Shown: positions 8,801 through 15,486, counted from the stretch's first letter. The stretch is 44,189 bases of DNA from Candidatus Aenigmatarchaeota archaeon (GCA_016187395.1 JACPJV010000036.1:1-44189); one strand, 5' to 3'. Made by a program: numbers and translations. The notes: generated by a model not told the origin, from the letters alone.

Positions 8801-9834
8801 TCCAGATATCTTGCAAGGTCGCAGTCGCTCTCACCCACAGAGCACATGCTTATGCTCCTGCTGATTATGTCAGCGCCCTGTTCCACTGCCCAGTCTATTC
8901 CTTTTCTGTTATCGCCTTCGTAGCAAAGACCGCTGCCTGCGTCATCTCTGAAGCACACCTTGGCGTTGATTATATTCGCGCCAAAGGCAATGCCCTTGTA
9001 TGTGCCGTCTCTGCTTGCAGCAATGCCTGCGACATGCGTGCCATGGCCGTGCAGGTCGTCTGTGCTGTTAGGATCGTCATTATAAGACGGATCGCCCTGC
9101 GCATCATCGTGGAATGTTTTTGATATATTTACGCTGTTGTTCAGTGCCGGATGTTTTTCATCCAGGCCTGTATCTGTGATCGCAACCTCAAACCCGCTGC
9201 CATTGATGCTTGCATTCCAAAAAACGTCTGATTTTATTGAATAGCTTCCTACGTCAAGGTCTAATTGCATTTTTTTATTTTCTATAATAGCAAGTACATC
9301 TTCATGGTTTTGCAGGTCGTTAAGGCAGGGCTGGGGCAGCAGCGCTGTCACGGAATTTATTATGGCAGTTGAACCCGTATACTTCCCACCGCATCTCTCT
9401 ATTATATTTCTTATTTCATCATGGCTGCTGCTTGTCTTTGCATTCACTTCTTCTATTATCCGCCTTCTCGCCTCGTCCTTTAGTGAATCTATTTCACTTC
9501 CTATCTCACCGAGTATTCTTCTATCTTTCTTAGTCAGAAATCTTTCTTCGTATTGCCTTACTTCTTGCAGGCTTTTTCCTCTCCTCTCCTTCTTTGAAAG
9601 AGGCTCTATCTTTGCATATATGCCCTTTGCCTCGGAAACTTCGGCCTCTATTCTTCCCCCGATCTCTGCGTTCACCTGAGCGCCCACCTCCCCCAGGGGC
9701 TGGTCTTTGAGTATTATAATCACGGGCATTGTGCCTTCGTTATCAGCCTCTGCCGTACCTGCCACAGAGGCAAGAGTAAGTGAAGCCAGAAAAAGAGCCA
9801 GAATGCTGCAGATACGCATGTATTTGCCTTTCAT
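5893..9834 (-). CDS. Membrane-anchored subtilisin-like serine protease (S8)
   Basis: 1313 residues. Signal peptide at 1-30 (ICSILALFLASLTLASVAG). A propeptide of the I9 type with a long helical insertion occupies about 36-190. The catalytic domain runs from about 195 to 490 with Asp221 (AITDTGLDEKHP), His264 (HGHGTHVAG), oxyanion Asn361 (ANSAGNG) and Ser440 (SGTSMAAPHVAG). Several beta-sandwich domains of Big/FN3-like character follow (about 500-1170, with many NxS/T sequons), then a Gly/Pro/Gln-rich stalk, one membrane helix (ALGIVLLFAAGLVYEI) and a basic tail. The protease is therefore displayed on the outer face of the membrane. The length is large but normal for archaeal surface subtilases. 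Monocistronic, with its own upstream gap. Confidence 0.95.
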   Translation of the reverse strand: MKGKYMRICSILALFLASLTLASVAGTAEADNEGTMPVIIILKDQPLGEVGAQVNAEIGGRIEAEVSEAKGIYAKIEPLSKKERRGKSLQEVRQYEERFLTKKDRRILGEIGSEIDSLKDEARRRIIEEVNAKTSSSHDEIRNIIERCGGKYTGSTAIINSVTALLPQPCLNDLQNHEDVLAIIENKKMQLDLDVGSYSIKSDVFWNASINGSGFEVAITDTGLDEKHPALNNSVNISKTFHDDAQGDPSYNDDPNSTDDLHGHGTHVAGIAASRDGTYKGIAFGANIINAKVCFRDDAGSGLCYEGDNRKGIDWAVEQGADIISRSISMCSVGESDCDLARYLDAVVDELGVHVANSAGNGGPGASTVGAVAYNAFSVAAVDDAGTVSTGDDSIAGFSSRGLTSDGRIKPDIAAPGVTIKSANSNWEGGSQFVDKSGTSMAAPHVAGAIALILDYKGINWNPMAVRALLFNTANSTGDKTAYGFGYLDLDRAYSFKDDVLISNITEGSFRLYKALLLPGERATLAWNRHATYNGIDYPNAWYSLNNLDLHLYNETSNSAINSSESSMDNAEQVKADIAYDRAVLKIKAKPANFSHGSDIENFALATDGGYAEANIILKTTIGTPAIAGRRFNVTSQTENSGDLHAHGVQAFLVLPLKTSILSGDNPRSLGSIENNTKMNVTWEVEAEEDGNYSFFAISNSTSYGEFFESASENANTIVDTMQPGISFASPTPPNDSYVNGSSVVINITSSESLSSAKIEWDSANYTMNGSGTQWHRTMQGQADGEHYYKIYAADFANRTNVSEARTVKIDTVIPQITVINPDSDYFTISQVPLDIELSENVTLLNYSAHNESTLCSNCDNYSGTLGMPDGIYSMTFRAKDRAGNTGMKTTLLTVDTSAPVINSYNYANDTAFAGGNRKFGMNYTELWVNESRFYWKENGTAGFTEKNVSCINGTYMYCQSSINLNQELEHYENGTRVRYYFLIKDRLGRVTEGPIYEISIDKFAPNITSTTANPKEGMNGQIFEIKAEAEDSSELNVTATVFYQNFTENITLINSSRTSFAGTWAAPKTPENYTYTVTAEDEAGNAVSTNGSTSTGVALLIVTDHTGVCSGGSYTIGGNLTWNNGSVIANKTITYAGIISGAVITENDGSFSMNANAQKSGDTNFTVNSTAVSDVSSLTTVNCAPPASNSGSNGGGGGGGGFSLPPKPVNKTSLNNPTPPENQEQQQEENIRQTITAEAETPAAEGRNENPRTRTEVADGVVSAPAVNVIGFLTANSRALGIVLLFAAGLVYEIRRIRSRNRRKLRRERQQG

Positions 9835-9892
9835 TGGAATTTTATTGAGAAATCAAAGCAATAAATAAACTGCGGTAATTCATTGTATCATT

Positions 9893-10303
9893 TTATTTCA
9901 GTTCTTCCAAGAATTCCCTTGCCGTAACTATCCTTATTCCCCTGAATTCTTTCAGCTTCAGAAGATGCGGGTCTCCGGAAATGATGTAATCAGCGCCTCC
10001 TGCCACTGCTGACTCCAGAATCCTGTTGTCATCAGGGTCTTCCTTGATAACATCAATACTTTCTGATAGACTGACAAACATTGCCATCTCCAGAATCAGT
10101 GTCTTGAATCTGCTTTTCTGCTCTTCTGTGAACTGAAACTTGGGGTAGTCTAATACCCTTGAGAGTTCATTGAATTGCTCTTTGGAAATGACCAGCTCGC
10201 AATCTCCGCTGATTATTTTTCGCACCACCTGCCTTGGATTTCCTTCCCATCCCAGCGCAGAAATCAATATGTTGGTGTCTAGCGTTGCCCTCGTCTTGCC
10301 CAT
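9893..10303 (-). CDS. PIN-domain toxin (COG1569-like)
   Basis: 136 residues. PIN fold acidic residues are visible: Asp in TLDTNILIS near residue 8, a Glu in KEQFNELSRVL, Asp/Glu in EDPDDNRILESAVAGGAD and the last Asp in ISGDPHLL. This matches the PIN family of putative toxins annotated as COG1569 rather than classic VapC. PIN proteins are Mg-dependent ribonucleases. It overlaps the stop of the AbrB antitoxin by 25 bp, the usual antitoxin-first order. Confidence 0.9.
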   Translation of the reverse strand: MGKTRATLDTNILISALGWEGNPRQVVRKIISGDCELVISKEQFNELSRVLDYPKFQFTEEQKSRFKTLILEMAMFVSLSESIDVIKEDPDDNRILESAVAGGADYIISGDPHLLKLKEFRGIRIVTAREFLEELK

Positions 10304-10551
10304 TTGACAGCCCCTTTAACATCTTTCTCGCTGACCCCTCTTTTTTTGAAATGAGTCTCTATGTCTTTAGACAAAGATTCAAATTCCGCCTTTAAATCAG
10401 GTATTTTTACCTTTTTGAAAACCACGCCTCCCTTAATCTCGAAAGCCACAAACCTGTCGCTGGTACCGAAGCCTTCCTTTTCCCTTATTTCCTGCGGAAC
10501 CACAAGCTGCCCCTTGGAAGACATCTTGACCAGCTCTTCTTTCATTTCCAT
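10279..10551 (-). CDS. AbrB/MazE-type antitoxin
   Basis: 90 residues from the ATG at 10551 (MEMKEELVKMSSKG). The longer open frame to 10680 is rejected because a TATA box and palindrome (10562-10578) lie directly upstream of 10551. The N-terminal half is the swapped-hairpin DNA-binding fold (KMSSKGQLVVPQEIREKEGF, then DRFVAFEIKGGVVFKKV). The C-terminal part (ESLSKDIETHFKKRGVSEKD) would wrap the PIN toxin encoded next. Such antitoxins repress their own promoter. Confidence 0.9.
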   Translation of the reverse strand: MEMKEELVKMSSKGQLVVPQEIREKEGFGTSDRFVAFEIKGGVVFKKVKIPDLKAEFESLSKDIETHFKKRGVSEKDVKGAVKWARRGQR

Positions 10552-10561
10552 CCTGTTTAAC

Positions 10562-10578
10562 AGTTTAATAGTTAAACT
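10562..10578 (-). promoter_or_regulatory. Palindromic operator with TATA box for the AbrB/PIN pair
   Basis: The sequence AGTTTAATAGTTAAACT is an inverted repeat with 7-bp arms and a 3-bp centre. It lies 10 bp upstream of the antitoxin ATG and adjoins a TTTAAA box at 10580-10586. An AbrB antitoxin bound here would block TBP, the usual autoregulation of such pairs. Seen in the sequence; binding is inferred. Confidence 0.5.
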
Positions 10579-10637
10579 ATTTAAAGCTGTTGGCAACCTG
10601 AAGATTTCACCTTTTCTTTTTCTTCCCTTTATAGTAT

Positions 10638-11081
10638 TTAGTAAGCGCCGGCATGGCTGCCGTAATTCGCGTTCCTCCATGAAGCAGAGCCCGTATAATT
10701 GAACCTCACGGGAGGTCTTGAGCGTTCACGCGCATGCGTGCTTGCCTCATGATCCGTAGGATCAATCTCAAATTCCGGTCTGTGTGCATTGTGCCAGCCT
10801 TCATGAAAAACAAGCCTTTCAGGAGTAAGCAGATATTCGAAAATAACTTCCTGCCTTCGCACGCGAGCCCTGTTATCAAGAAGGGTCCATCCGTGAACCC
10901 CTCTTTCAAAATACTGTTCACCTAATTCAACAACATCCACAACATTTCCGGGCTCAGAAGTGACGTTGGCACTGTGCATTTCATACCTGTCTCCGGAGTC
11001 TGATGTTGCTGTGTCATTCTGTTGCCTTTTCCGATCATCCGCCGGATAGTCGTAAACAAAACCTTCATATTTTCCTGCCAT
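10638..11081 (-). CDS. Hypothetical soluble protein
   Basis: 147 residues from the ATG at 11081 (MAGKYEGFVYDYP), chosen because GGGGAT lies 5 bp before it; a start 7 codons upstream is possible. Charged and Arg/His/Tyr-rich with no membrane segment, cysteine motif or recognised domain. WHNAHRPEFEIDPTDHEAST and RSRPPVRFNYTGSASW may be disordered. Similar orphan acidic/aromatic proteins occur at 27800-28288 and 35020-35391. The gene is likely real because the frame has its own ribosome-binding site and fills an otherwise empty interval. Confidence 0.6.
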   Translation of the reverse strand: MAGKYEGFVYDYPADDRKRQQNDTATSDSGDRYEMHSANVTSEPGNVVDVVELGEQYFERGVHGWTLLDNRARVRRQEVIFEYLLTPERLVFHEGWHNAHRPEFEIDPTDHEASTHARERSRPPVRFNYTGSASWRNANYGSHAGAY

Positions 11082-11177
11082 ATTTATCCCCTTTGCCGAC
11101 ATCTATTAAAGGGCTTCCTGCAACGCATTCATGCAGGCGGTTTGCCGTCAAAAAGTTAAACTAAAAAGATAACTTTA

Positions 11178-11191
11178 AATACATTTGTATT
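11178..11191 (+). promoter_or_regulatory. Palindrome AATAC-N4-GTATT at the AbrB/PIN promoter
   Basis: AATACATTTGTATT lies 11 bp upstream of the antitoxin ATG and touches the TATA box ACTTTAAAT at 11172-11180. The same AATAC-N4-GTATT palindrome precedes the AbrB antitoxin at 42324 (positions 42350-42363), so the two antitoxins may recognise one operator. The palindromes are seen; binding is inferred. Confidence 0.55.
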
Positions 11192-11202
11192 AAATTATAA
11201 GC

Positions 11203-11406
11203 ATGAAAATGAAAACACTTGTGAGGACCAGGGCACTTGGAGGCTCCCTTGTGGTCACCGTGCCGAAAGAAATTGTAAAGGAAGAAGGTATTAGGCCGGG
11301 CGAGCTTGTTGAGATAGAAGTGGAAAAAGTTAGGAAATCGTTTTTTGGCGCAGCAAAAGGCGTAGGACCTTTCACGGAAGAAGATGAGATGAAAGCCCAT
11401 GACTGA
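11203..11406 (+). CDS. AbrB-type antitoxin (VapB)
   Basis: 67 residues. The AbrB fold is recognisable in RTRALGGSLVVTVPKEIVKE and RPGELVEIEVEKV, and a short C-terminal toxin-binding tail ends KSFFGAAKGVGPFTEEDEM. It starts about 25 bp downstream of a clear TATA box. It overlaps the PIN toxin start by 8 bp. It should neutralise the toxin and repress the operon. Confidence 0.9.
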   Translation: MKMKTLVRTRALGGSLVVTVPKEIVKEEGIRPGELVEIEVEKVRKSFFGAAKGVGPFTEEDEMKAHD

Positions 11407-11791
11407 TTACATAGTTGATGCCTGGGCATGGATAGAATATTTTGACGGCAGCAGGGCGGGCAATAAAATCAGGGATTACATAGAAAGCGGTAGGAACGCC
11501 ATTTTCATATCCTCTGTAACGTTCGCAGAAGTAATAAGCAAATTCCTGAGGACAGGAAGAGATGCTGATGTTGCAATTGAAGGAATCCGCGCCCTGTCCA
11601 GAATTATAAATGCAGACGAAGAACTGGCAGCCTCGGCAGGAAGGCTTCACGCGGGAAACAGAAACAACATCAAAAATTTCGGGCTTGCGGACGCCTTTGT
11701 TCTTGCATCAGCGAGAAAAACAGGCTGCAGGATTCTTACAGGAGATCCGCATTTCGAAGGCTTCAAAGAAGCTGTCATGATAACACGGTAG
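11399..11791 (+). CDS. PIN-domain toxin (VapC)
   Basis: 130 residues. The PIN acidic residues are Asp in YIVDAWAWIEYF (about 7), Glu in VTFAEVISKF, Asp in FGLADAFVLASA and the final Asp in ILTGDPHFEG. VapC toxins are ribonucleases that often cut tRNA or rRNA. Translation is coupled to the antitoxin by an 8-bp overlap. It ends with TAG, an ordinary stop in this genome. Confidence 0.92.
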   Translation: MTDYIVDAWAWIEYFDGSRAGNKIRDYIESGRNAIFISSVTFAEVISKFLRTGRDADVAIEGIRALSRIINADEELAASAGRLHAGNRNNIKNFGLADAFVLASARKTGCRILTGDPHFEGFKEAVMITR

Positions 11792-11801
11792 AGTGAATCA
11801 A

Positions 11802-12485
11802 TCATTGTTCCAATCCCGCCTCCTTTATCAAAAGCATACCTGACCGTGTATTCGCATCCCAGATTTTTTCCGCCTCCTTCATCGCAATCTTCTTCCTGAA
11901 CATCGGGCATTTGATTACAAGTGTATCAAACTCGCCACCCTCGCCAACAAAAGAAACGCCGTATTTCTTGTTCAGTTTTTCCAGATCTTCCAGCGCTTTT
12001 TTGTCAAGCCTCCTCCCAAGCCAGCTTTCATCCAGCCCCTCAGCTGCGACCGCAACAATTATAATCTCGAAGCCGCTTTCAATCATTTCCTGCACAACCT
12101 GTTTTTGATCAAGCTGCCACAAGGGTGCAATTGACTGAAGTCTCAGTTCTCTGCACAGGTTATCAACCCTGCTCTTCTGATATTGAGAGGCCACTGCACC
12201 CGTCGTTATCCCTTCTATGCCATAGCGTTCTTTCATTTTTCTCAGCAGCCTTTCTAGGTCAGCAAGCTCTTCCTCCTTCTCGCCCTTTGTCTTTTCTATG
12301 ATTATGGGCAATTGCATCGCTTCTGCAACAAGCTTTGTCAGGTTTATATTCGGCACGTGAAACATGTAGCTGTCCTTGTTCTCGGAAACCATCGTGCCCA
12401 GGCATTCTATTGAATGTTCCTTTTCTGCCAGATAAACCGCAAACAGCGAATCCTTGCCGCCGCTTATGAGAGAGCCAAGTTTCAT
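11802..12485 (-). CDS. dph6: Diphthine--ammonia ligase (Dph6, ATP-PPase)
   Basis: 227 residues, the normal length for the archaeal enzyme. The N-terminal PP-loop is LISGGKDSLFAVYLAE (residues 6-21). The Dph6-specific motifs follow: GAVASQYQKSRV, LWQLDQKQVVQEMI and GEGGEFDTLVI. The enzyme amidates diphthine on translation factor EF2, the last diphthamide step. The earlier methylation enzyme Dph5 is encoded at 27066-27764, so two steps of the pathway lie in this window, though not in one operon. Converges with the VapC gene (10 bp apart). Confidence 0.93.
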   Translation of the reverse strand: MKLGSLISGGKDSLFAVYLAEKEHSIECLGTMVSENKDSYMFHVPNINLTKLVAEAMQLPIIIEKTKGEKEEELADLERLLRKMKERYGIEGITTGAVASQYQKSRVDNLCRELRLQSIAPLWQLDQKQVVQEMIESGFEIIIVAVAAEGLDESWLGRRLDKKALEDLEKLNKKYGVSFVGEGGEFDTLVIKCPMFRKKIAMKEAEKIWDANTRSGMLLIKEAGLEQ

Positions 12486-12540
12486 GTCTGTAGGTAAGGG
12501 GGAAGCATTCTTAATCTTTTCTGCGCAAAGTTATTAGTGA

Positions 12541-12744
12541 TTTGATACGATAGAATCAGATCTTGGTGTTGCATACAAAACATTGGCTGAAAGGGCATTA
12601 GAAAGAGCTCTAGAGGAATATGTTAGGAACAACATGGGTGCTTATGTTGCGAATGCATTTCAAGTTGGGTTTTGGACAGCTGAAGCAAAAATGCATGGAG
12701 AGCCCTGCACTGATCTTAGAAGAAAGCTCAGGATGGAAAAGTGA
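12541..12744 (+). pseudogene. Short ORF without a normal start, possibly decayed
   Basis: This frame is open for 67 codons and its translation looks protein-like (VAYKTLAERALERALEEYVR, then GAYVANAFQVGFWTAEAKMH), ending in a charged helix. It has no in-frame ATG or GTG upstream of that region; a TGA directly precedes 12541, and TTG at 12583 is the only plausible start. It may be a small gene starting at TTG (53 residues) or the remnant of a longer one. Family not recognised. Confidence 0.35.
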
Positions 12745-12783
12745 GTTCTTAACCTTTTCCCGTGTTTAATTCTTTTGATCCGT

Positions 12784-13143
12784 ATGGTGGCTGGCGCTGA
12801 ATCTGAGGCAAGGCCTGTGTCGGAATACCTGTATTTTTATCACAAGCACAGGAAAAATTTCAAATATCTTTACTACTGCAAGAACTGCATCATAAACTTT
12901 GATGCAAAGGAGCGTGCAAAGAATTGCGAGAAATGCGGCGGTGATAACATAGTAGAATTGCCAAAAGAGACCGAACTCAAGGGCAAAAAGAAAATGGGTA
13001 TAAGAGATATGATTGAAGGTGTGAAAACCGGAATATATAATGACAAGCAGCAGCGAGCTATTTTCAAAGGGAAGCCTGACGTGCACCTGCTGAGGTTGAA
13101 AATATTATTCCACTACCTCACCATTCCTGGCAAGAGAATTTAA
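12784..13143 (+). CDS. Small zinc-ribbon protein
   Basis: 119 residues from the ATG at 12784; a TTG three codons earlier is possible. A zinc ribbon is formed by YYCKNCIINFDAKERAKNCE followed by KCGG, that is CxxC-x12-CxxC at about 32-50. The rest is basic and helical (KETELKGKKKMGIRDMIEGV, then a C-terminal segment LLRLKILFHYLT). It may bind nucleic acid, but no specific family is recognised. Confidence 0.7.
   Translation: MVAGAESEARPVSEYLYFYHKHRKNFKYLYYCKNCIINFDAKERAKNCEKCGGDNIVELPKETELKGKKKMGIRDMIEGVKTGIYNDKQQRAIFKGKPDVHLLRLKILFHYLTIPGKRI
13040..13064 (+). repeat. Copy of a short dispersed motif, inside a gene
   Basis: A degenerate 25-30 bp motif (ATGATAACGA, then CAGC, GAGC and ATTT) occurs at 13040-13064, 13161-13190, 35573-35600 and 40101-40130. 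This copy is inside the zinc-ribbon gene, contributing NDKQQRAIF. Confidence 0.35.
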
Positions 13144-13160
13144 GATCTACGGTGTAAATT

Positions 13161-13190
13161 ATGATAACGAACAGCGGTGAGCAATTTTGA
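13161..13190 (+). repeat. Copy of a short dispersed motif, before a start codon
   Basis: This copy contains ATGATAACGA and GGTGAGCAATTTTGA. The GGTGA supplies the ribosome-binding site for the lipoprotein start at 13193. It could also be read as a 9-codon mini-ORF ending in TGA. The copy at 40101-40130 sits in the same position before the SGNH hydrolase gene. Confidence 0.4.
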
Positions 13191-13192
13191 TA

Positions 13193-13621
13193 ATGAAATA
13201 TCTCACGATACTTGTACTGGCTATAGTAGTGCTTGCAAGCGGGTGCGTTGGCCAGTACAGTTCTGATACGACCTCTGATACTTATGATACGCAAACACCA
13301 GAAAGTCCTGACACGCAAACACCAGAAAGTCCTGGCCCGCAGTTGCCGGAAGAGGATCTAAGAAGCATGGCTGTAGCTGGTGACACTGTATCACTCAGAG
13401 AATGTGATCCGTATCCGAAAGTTTTGAAGATAGCCGAAGGTGAAAAGATAAAATTCCAGAATCCTGATACGGTACAGCACAGGATATTCCTTGAAGGAGA
13501 TTCGTACAGGATAGAAGGAGGCAGTTACCTGGAAATTATTGCCGAATTCCCTTACGCGAGGGAAATATACAATTATCATTGCGACGATATCCAGAACGCA
13601 GGATATATCATTGTTGAATAA
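13193..13621 (+). CDS. Cupredoxin-like lipoprotein
   Basis: 142 residues from the ATG at 13193. Signal peptide with lipobox LASGC near residue 19, so it is probably lipid-anchored outside the membrane. A Thr/Ser/Pro linker with the short repeat DTQTPESP twice follows. The C-terminal 85 residues have the cupredoxin outline: KVLKIAEGEKIKFQNPDTVQ, His in VQHRIFLEG, and a final strand NYHCDDIQNAGYIIVE with adjacent His and Cys. The His and Cys fit two of the usual copper ligands; the complete set is not certain. First of three consecutive exported-protein genes on this strand. Confidence 0.7.
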   Translation: MKYLTILVLAIVVLASGCVGQYSSDTTSDTYDTQTPESPDTQTPESPGPQLPEEDLRSMAVAGDTVSLRECDPYPKVLKIAEGEKIKFQNPDTVQHRIFLEGDSYRIEGGSYLEIIAEFPYAREIYNYHCDDIQNAGYIIVE

Positions 13622-13662
13622 GGAATGCAAAATTCCAGCTATAAATATTTGCATTCAAAGTA

Positions 13663-14415
13663 ATGGCTATGAATGCTAAATTTCTCCCTGCGATTCTCAT
13701 TACTCTGGCTCTTTCTGTAAGCGCCTACGCGTTAAGCGTAGACTTCGACCAGAGGCACCAGATTGTACCGATCTCTACAGAGGAAAGTACAAATACTGTA
13801 ATGATTTCCGGAACGGCACTGGATGCATTAGATGAATATACTTATGAAGTTATAGGCCCCGGAGGAACGCAGATTATGAACGGCACAGGAGCCCTCAATG
13901 ACTCTTTATTTTCAATTACAATTGAAATACCAACTGCTGATGATTTTACGGAATTAGGAGTTCCAGCAGCAGGACAGAGAGCAGCCATACCTATGCACGT
14001 ACTTATTACATTCACCGATGCGAATGAGACAAACGAAACGCAGAGATTCCATGCCCACGTGGTTGTTGCTACGAATCTGTTTGATGTAAAAATCCAGAAT
14101 ATGATAAAAAGATTGGAGAATATAGCAGAGCACGCAGAGCGTCTGGAAGTAAGGTTGGAAAGACTTTCTGAAAAAGCAGCGGCAAAAGGCCTGAACGAAA
14201 CCGCAGCTGCGCTTTTTGGCAGCGCGACGCAGGCTCATCTGGTTGCTGAGAGTGCAGAGGACTTGATAGAAAAGATAGAAGCATTAGGAATAGGTGCGTT
14301 TGAAGCAGATGATCTGCGTAATGCTTTGATAGAGTTCAGGGAAGAATTCAGGGAGATGCATCAGTCTCTCAGAGAGATAAGAAATGTCATCGGAGCTTTG
14401 AGAAGAGGAGGATAA
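13663..14415 (+). CDS. Secreted protein with beta domain and coiled coil
   Basis: 250 residues. Signal peptide at about 1-23 (FLPAILITLALSVSAYA). Residues 25-135 look like a beta-sandwich (NTVMISGTALDALDEYTYEV, ending RFHAHVVVATNLF). Residues 140-245 form a long coiled coil with heptads (MIKRLENIAEHAERLEVRLE, EFREEFREMHQSLREIRNVI). No anchor is seen. A TATA-like box TATAAATAT lies near 13640. Its stop is 1 bp before the small lipoprotein gene, so the two are co-transcribed. No family recognised; a periplasm-like structural or binding role is possible. Confidence 0.75.
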   Translation: MAMNAKFLPAILITLALSVSAYALSVDFDQRHQIVPISTEESTNTVMISGTALDALDEYTYEVIGPGGTQIMNGTGALNDSLFSITIEIPTADDFTELGVPAAGQRAAIPMHVLITFTDANETNETQRFHAHVVVATNLFDVKIQNMIKRLENIAEHAERLEVRLERLSEKAAAKGLNETAAALFGSATQAHLVAESAEDLIEKIEALGIGAFEADDLRNALIEFREEFREMHQSLREIRNVIGALRRGG

Positions 14416-14416
14416 A

Positions 14417-14599
14417 ATGAAGGTATTTTTGTTAATCGCGATCGTGCTTGCAGCCTTTGCAGCTGGTTGTATAAGCCAGACAACGGATTATACTCAAGAG
14501 CCTTCTTCAGATTTCGACCAGGCTGAAAGCTCTATAAATGAAATAGAAGGCGCAGGAGACGTAACCGAAGATCCTGATCTAGATGCATTCGTTTACTAG
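14417..14599 (+). CDS. Small acidic lipoprotein
   Basis: 60 residues: a signal peptide with lipobox FAAGC (Cys near residue 18) followed by a short acidic tail (FDQAESSINEIEGAGDVTED). It begins 1 bp after the coiled-coil protein, with AGGAGG just upstream as ribosome-binding site. It probably serves as a small membrane-tethered partner of that protein. Confidence 0.65.
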   Translation: MKVFLLIAIVLAAFAAGCISQTTDYTQEPSSDFDQAESSINEIEGAGDVTEDPDLDAFVY

Positions 14600-14618
14600 T
14601 AAAATGGGCCCGGGCGGA

Positions 14619-14654
14619 GTTTCCGCACAGAAGCCCTTCTGGGCTTCATGCACT
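14619..14654 (-). other. Intron in the T loop of tRNA-Val
   Basis: A 36-nt insert separates TTCGAT from T-CCGCC (boundary uncertain by about 1 nt). It folds into a hairpin with arms GAAGCCC and GGGCTTC. Without it the T loop becomes TTCGATT, identical to that of the nearby tRNA-Gly. The splice motif looks relaxed (TTC:GAA helix). Confidence 0.7.
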
Positions 14655-14680
14655 ATCGAACCGCCAATCTTCTGCACGTC

Positions 14681-14728
14681 TTCCGCGAACCTTTCTTTGA
14701 TGAAACTTTCTTTCCAAAGAAAGTTTCT
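14681..14728 (-). other. Anticodon-loop intron of tRNA-Val, homologous to that of tRNA-Gly
   Basis: 48 nt starting AGAAACTTTC, with a 12-bp hairpin (GAAACTTTCTTT and AAAGAAAGTTTC) followed by ATCAAAG. The intron at 15522-15568 has the same plan and nearly the same sequence, with compensating changes in the stem. Confidence 0.8.
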
Positions 14729-14761
14729 AAGCAGACGTCATGCCACTAGACCACGAGCCCT

Positions 14762-15184
14762 TTACACGAAATTTATAATTTCATGCATATGAAATGCGCT
14801 AATTCCGTTTTTGCGGCACCAATCTGCAAGTTTCCAGTCGTATGTTATGATAACACCTGAAAAAGTATCTGCCAAAATAATTATAGATGCATCTGAAATG
14901 CCAAATTTTTTCATTGCATCTGATTGCAGAATTGCAGTTTTTTCCACATATTTTTCAAAAATTTTTAATAATATTTCTATTTCATCTTCTTCCCAGCCTC
15001 CGAATTTCTCTTCTATAAAATATGCCATTTCTGCAAGTATTTGAGGTGTTATGAAAATATTCTTAGCTCCGAAAAGCTCTCGGAGGACAAATTTTTCAGA
15101 GTCTTCTAAATCTCTTTCCTTCAAATATCTGGTAAAAGTTTTAGTATCAAAAACTAGGAAGCTCTCTTTTAATTGCTCTATCAT
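14762..15184 (-). CDS. PIN-domain nuclease between two tRNA genes
   Basis: 140 residues from the ATG at 15184, which overlaps the partner stop as ATGA; five further upstream codons are open. The PIN pattern is seen in SFLVFDTKTFTRYL (first Asp), PQILAEMAYFIEE (Glu), KFGISDASIIILAD (Asp) and VIITYDWKLADWCR (last Asp). This spacing suits a PIN toxin though overall similarity to classic VapC is low. PIN toxins frequently cleave tRNA; the direct adjacency to tRNA-Val (1 bp) makes that a question worth asking, but no function is shown by the sequence. Confidence 0.75.
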   Translation of the reverse strand: MIEQLKESFLVFDTKTFTRYLKERDLEDSEKFVLRELFGAKNIFITPQILAEMAYFIEEKFGGWEEDEIEILLKIFEKYVEKTAILQSDAMKKFGISDASIIILADTFSGVIITYDWKLADWCRKNGISAFHMHEIINFV

Positions 15185-15420
15185 TCTGGATCTCCCCATT
15201 TCTCTACTTTTTTAGTGTACTTGTTAACAATGGCTATTTTGGTTTTCCACTGAATCGTGCCTTCTGGTGAAGGCTCTGGAACTGTAAATCTGACCGTATA
15301 TTTGCCTACCACCGGTTCATCCGATTTTATTTCCTGTATAAAAGCAATAGAGCCTAGTGGATTTGCTGCCAATACCTGATTTTTAACCGCCTGTGAAATT
15401 TCCTTAAGTTCATCTTCCAT
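15181..15420 (-). CDS. Putative antitoxin or partner of the PIN protein
   Basis: 79 residues from the ATG at 15420, which has AGGTGA a few bases upstream (the GTG at 15429 overlaps this site and is not used). N-terminal helix (ELKEISQAVKNQVLAAN) followed by a beta-rich part (GKYTVRFTVPEPSPEG, then WKTKIAIVNKYTKKVEKW). It is not an AbrB, RHH or UPF0175 protein by eye. Coupling to the PIN gene by ATGA and the order partner-then-PIN suggest an antitoxin of unrecognised type. Its promoter and that of tRNA-Gly face each other within 45 bp. Confidence 0.65.
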   Translation of the reverse strand: MEDELKEISQAVKNQVLAANPLGSIAFIQEIKSDEPVVGKYTVRFTVPEPSPEGTIQWKTKIAIVNKYTKKVEKWGDPE

Positions 15421-15486
15421 TATTATCACCTAACTTAAGAATATCAGCATATTAACTTAAATATTGCACCTGTGGTCTAGTGGTAT

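Larger units (their letters stand above)
14605..14760 (-). tRNA. tRNA-Val (GAC) with two introns
   Basis: The acceptor arms GGGCTCG (14760-14754) and CGGGCCC (14612-14606) pair completely with one G-U, and the discriminator is A. D arm GTC/GAC. Removing 14681-14728 and about 14619-14654 gives a 72-nt cloverleaf: anticodon stem TCTGC/GCAGA, loop TTGACGT (anticodon GAC), variable AGATT, T stem GGCGG/CCGCC and T loop TTCGATT. The first intron lies between positions 33 and 34. A bulge-helix-bulge supports it: helix CTGC:GCGG with 3-nt bulges TTA and AAG, next to ACGT:ACGT. The gene starts 1 bp after the stop of the PIN gene, so its promoter must be inside that gene or it is co-transcribed. No encoded CCA. 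Confidence 0.85.

Noticed and set aside
14605-14760. tRNA-Ser(GCU) reading of the minus-strand tRNA with a 37/38 intron
   Set aside because: It would need U37, a weak anticodon stem and a long variable arm that is absent. The 33/34 splice site gives a normal class I tRNA-Val(GAC).
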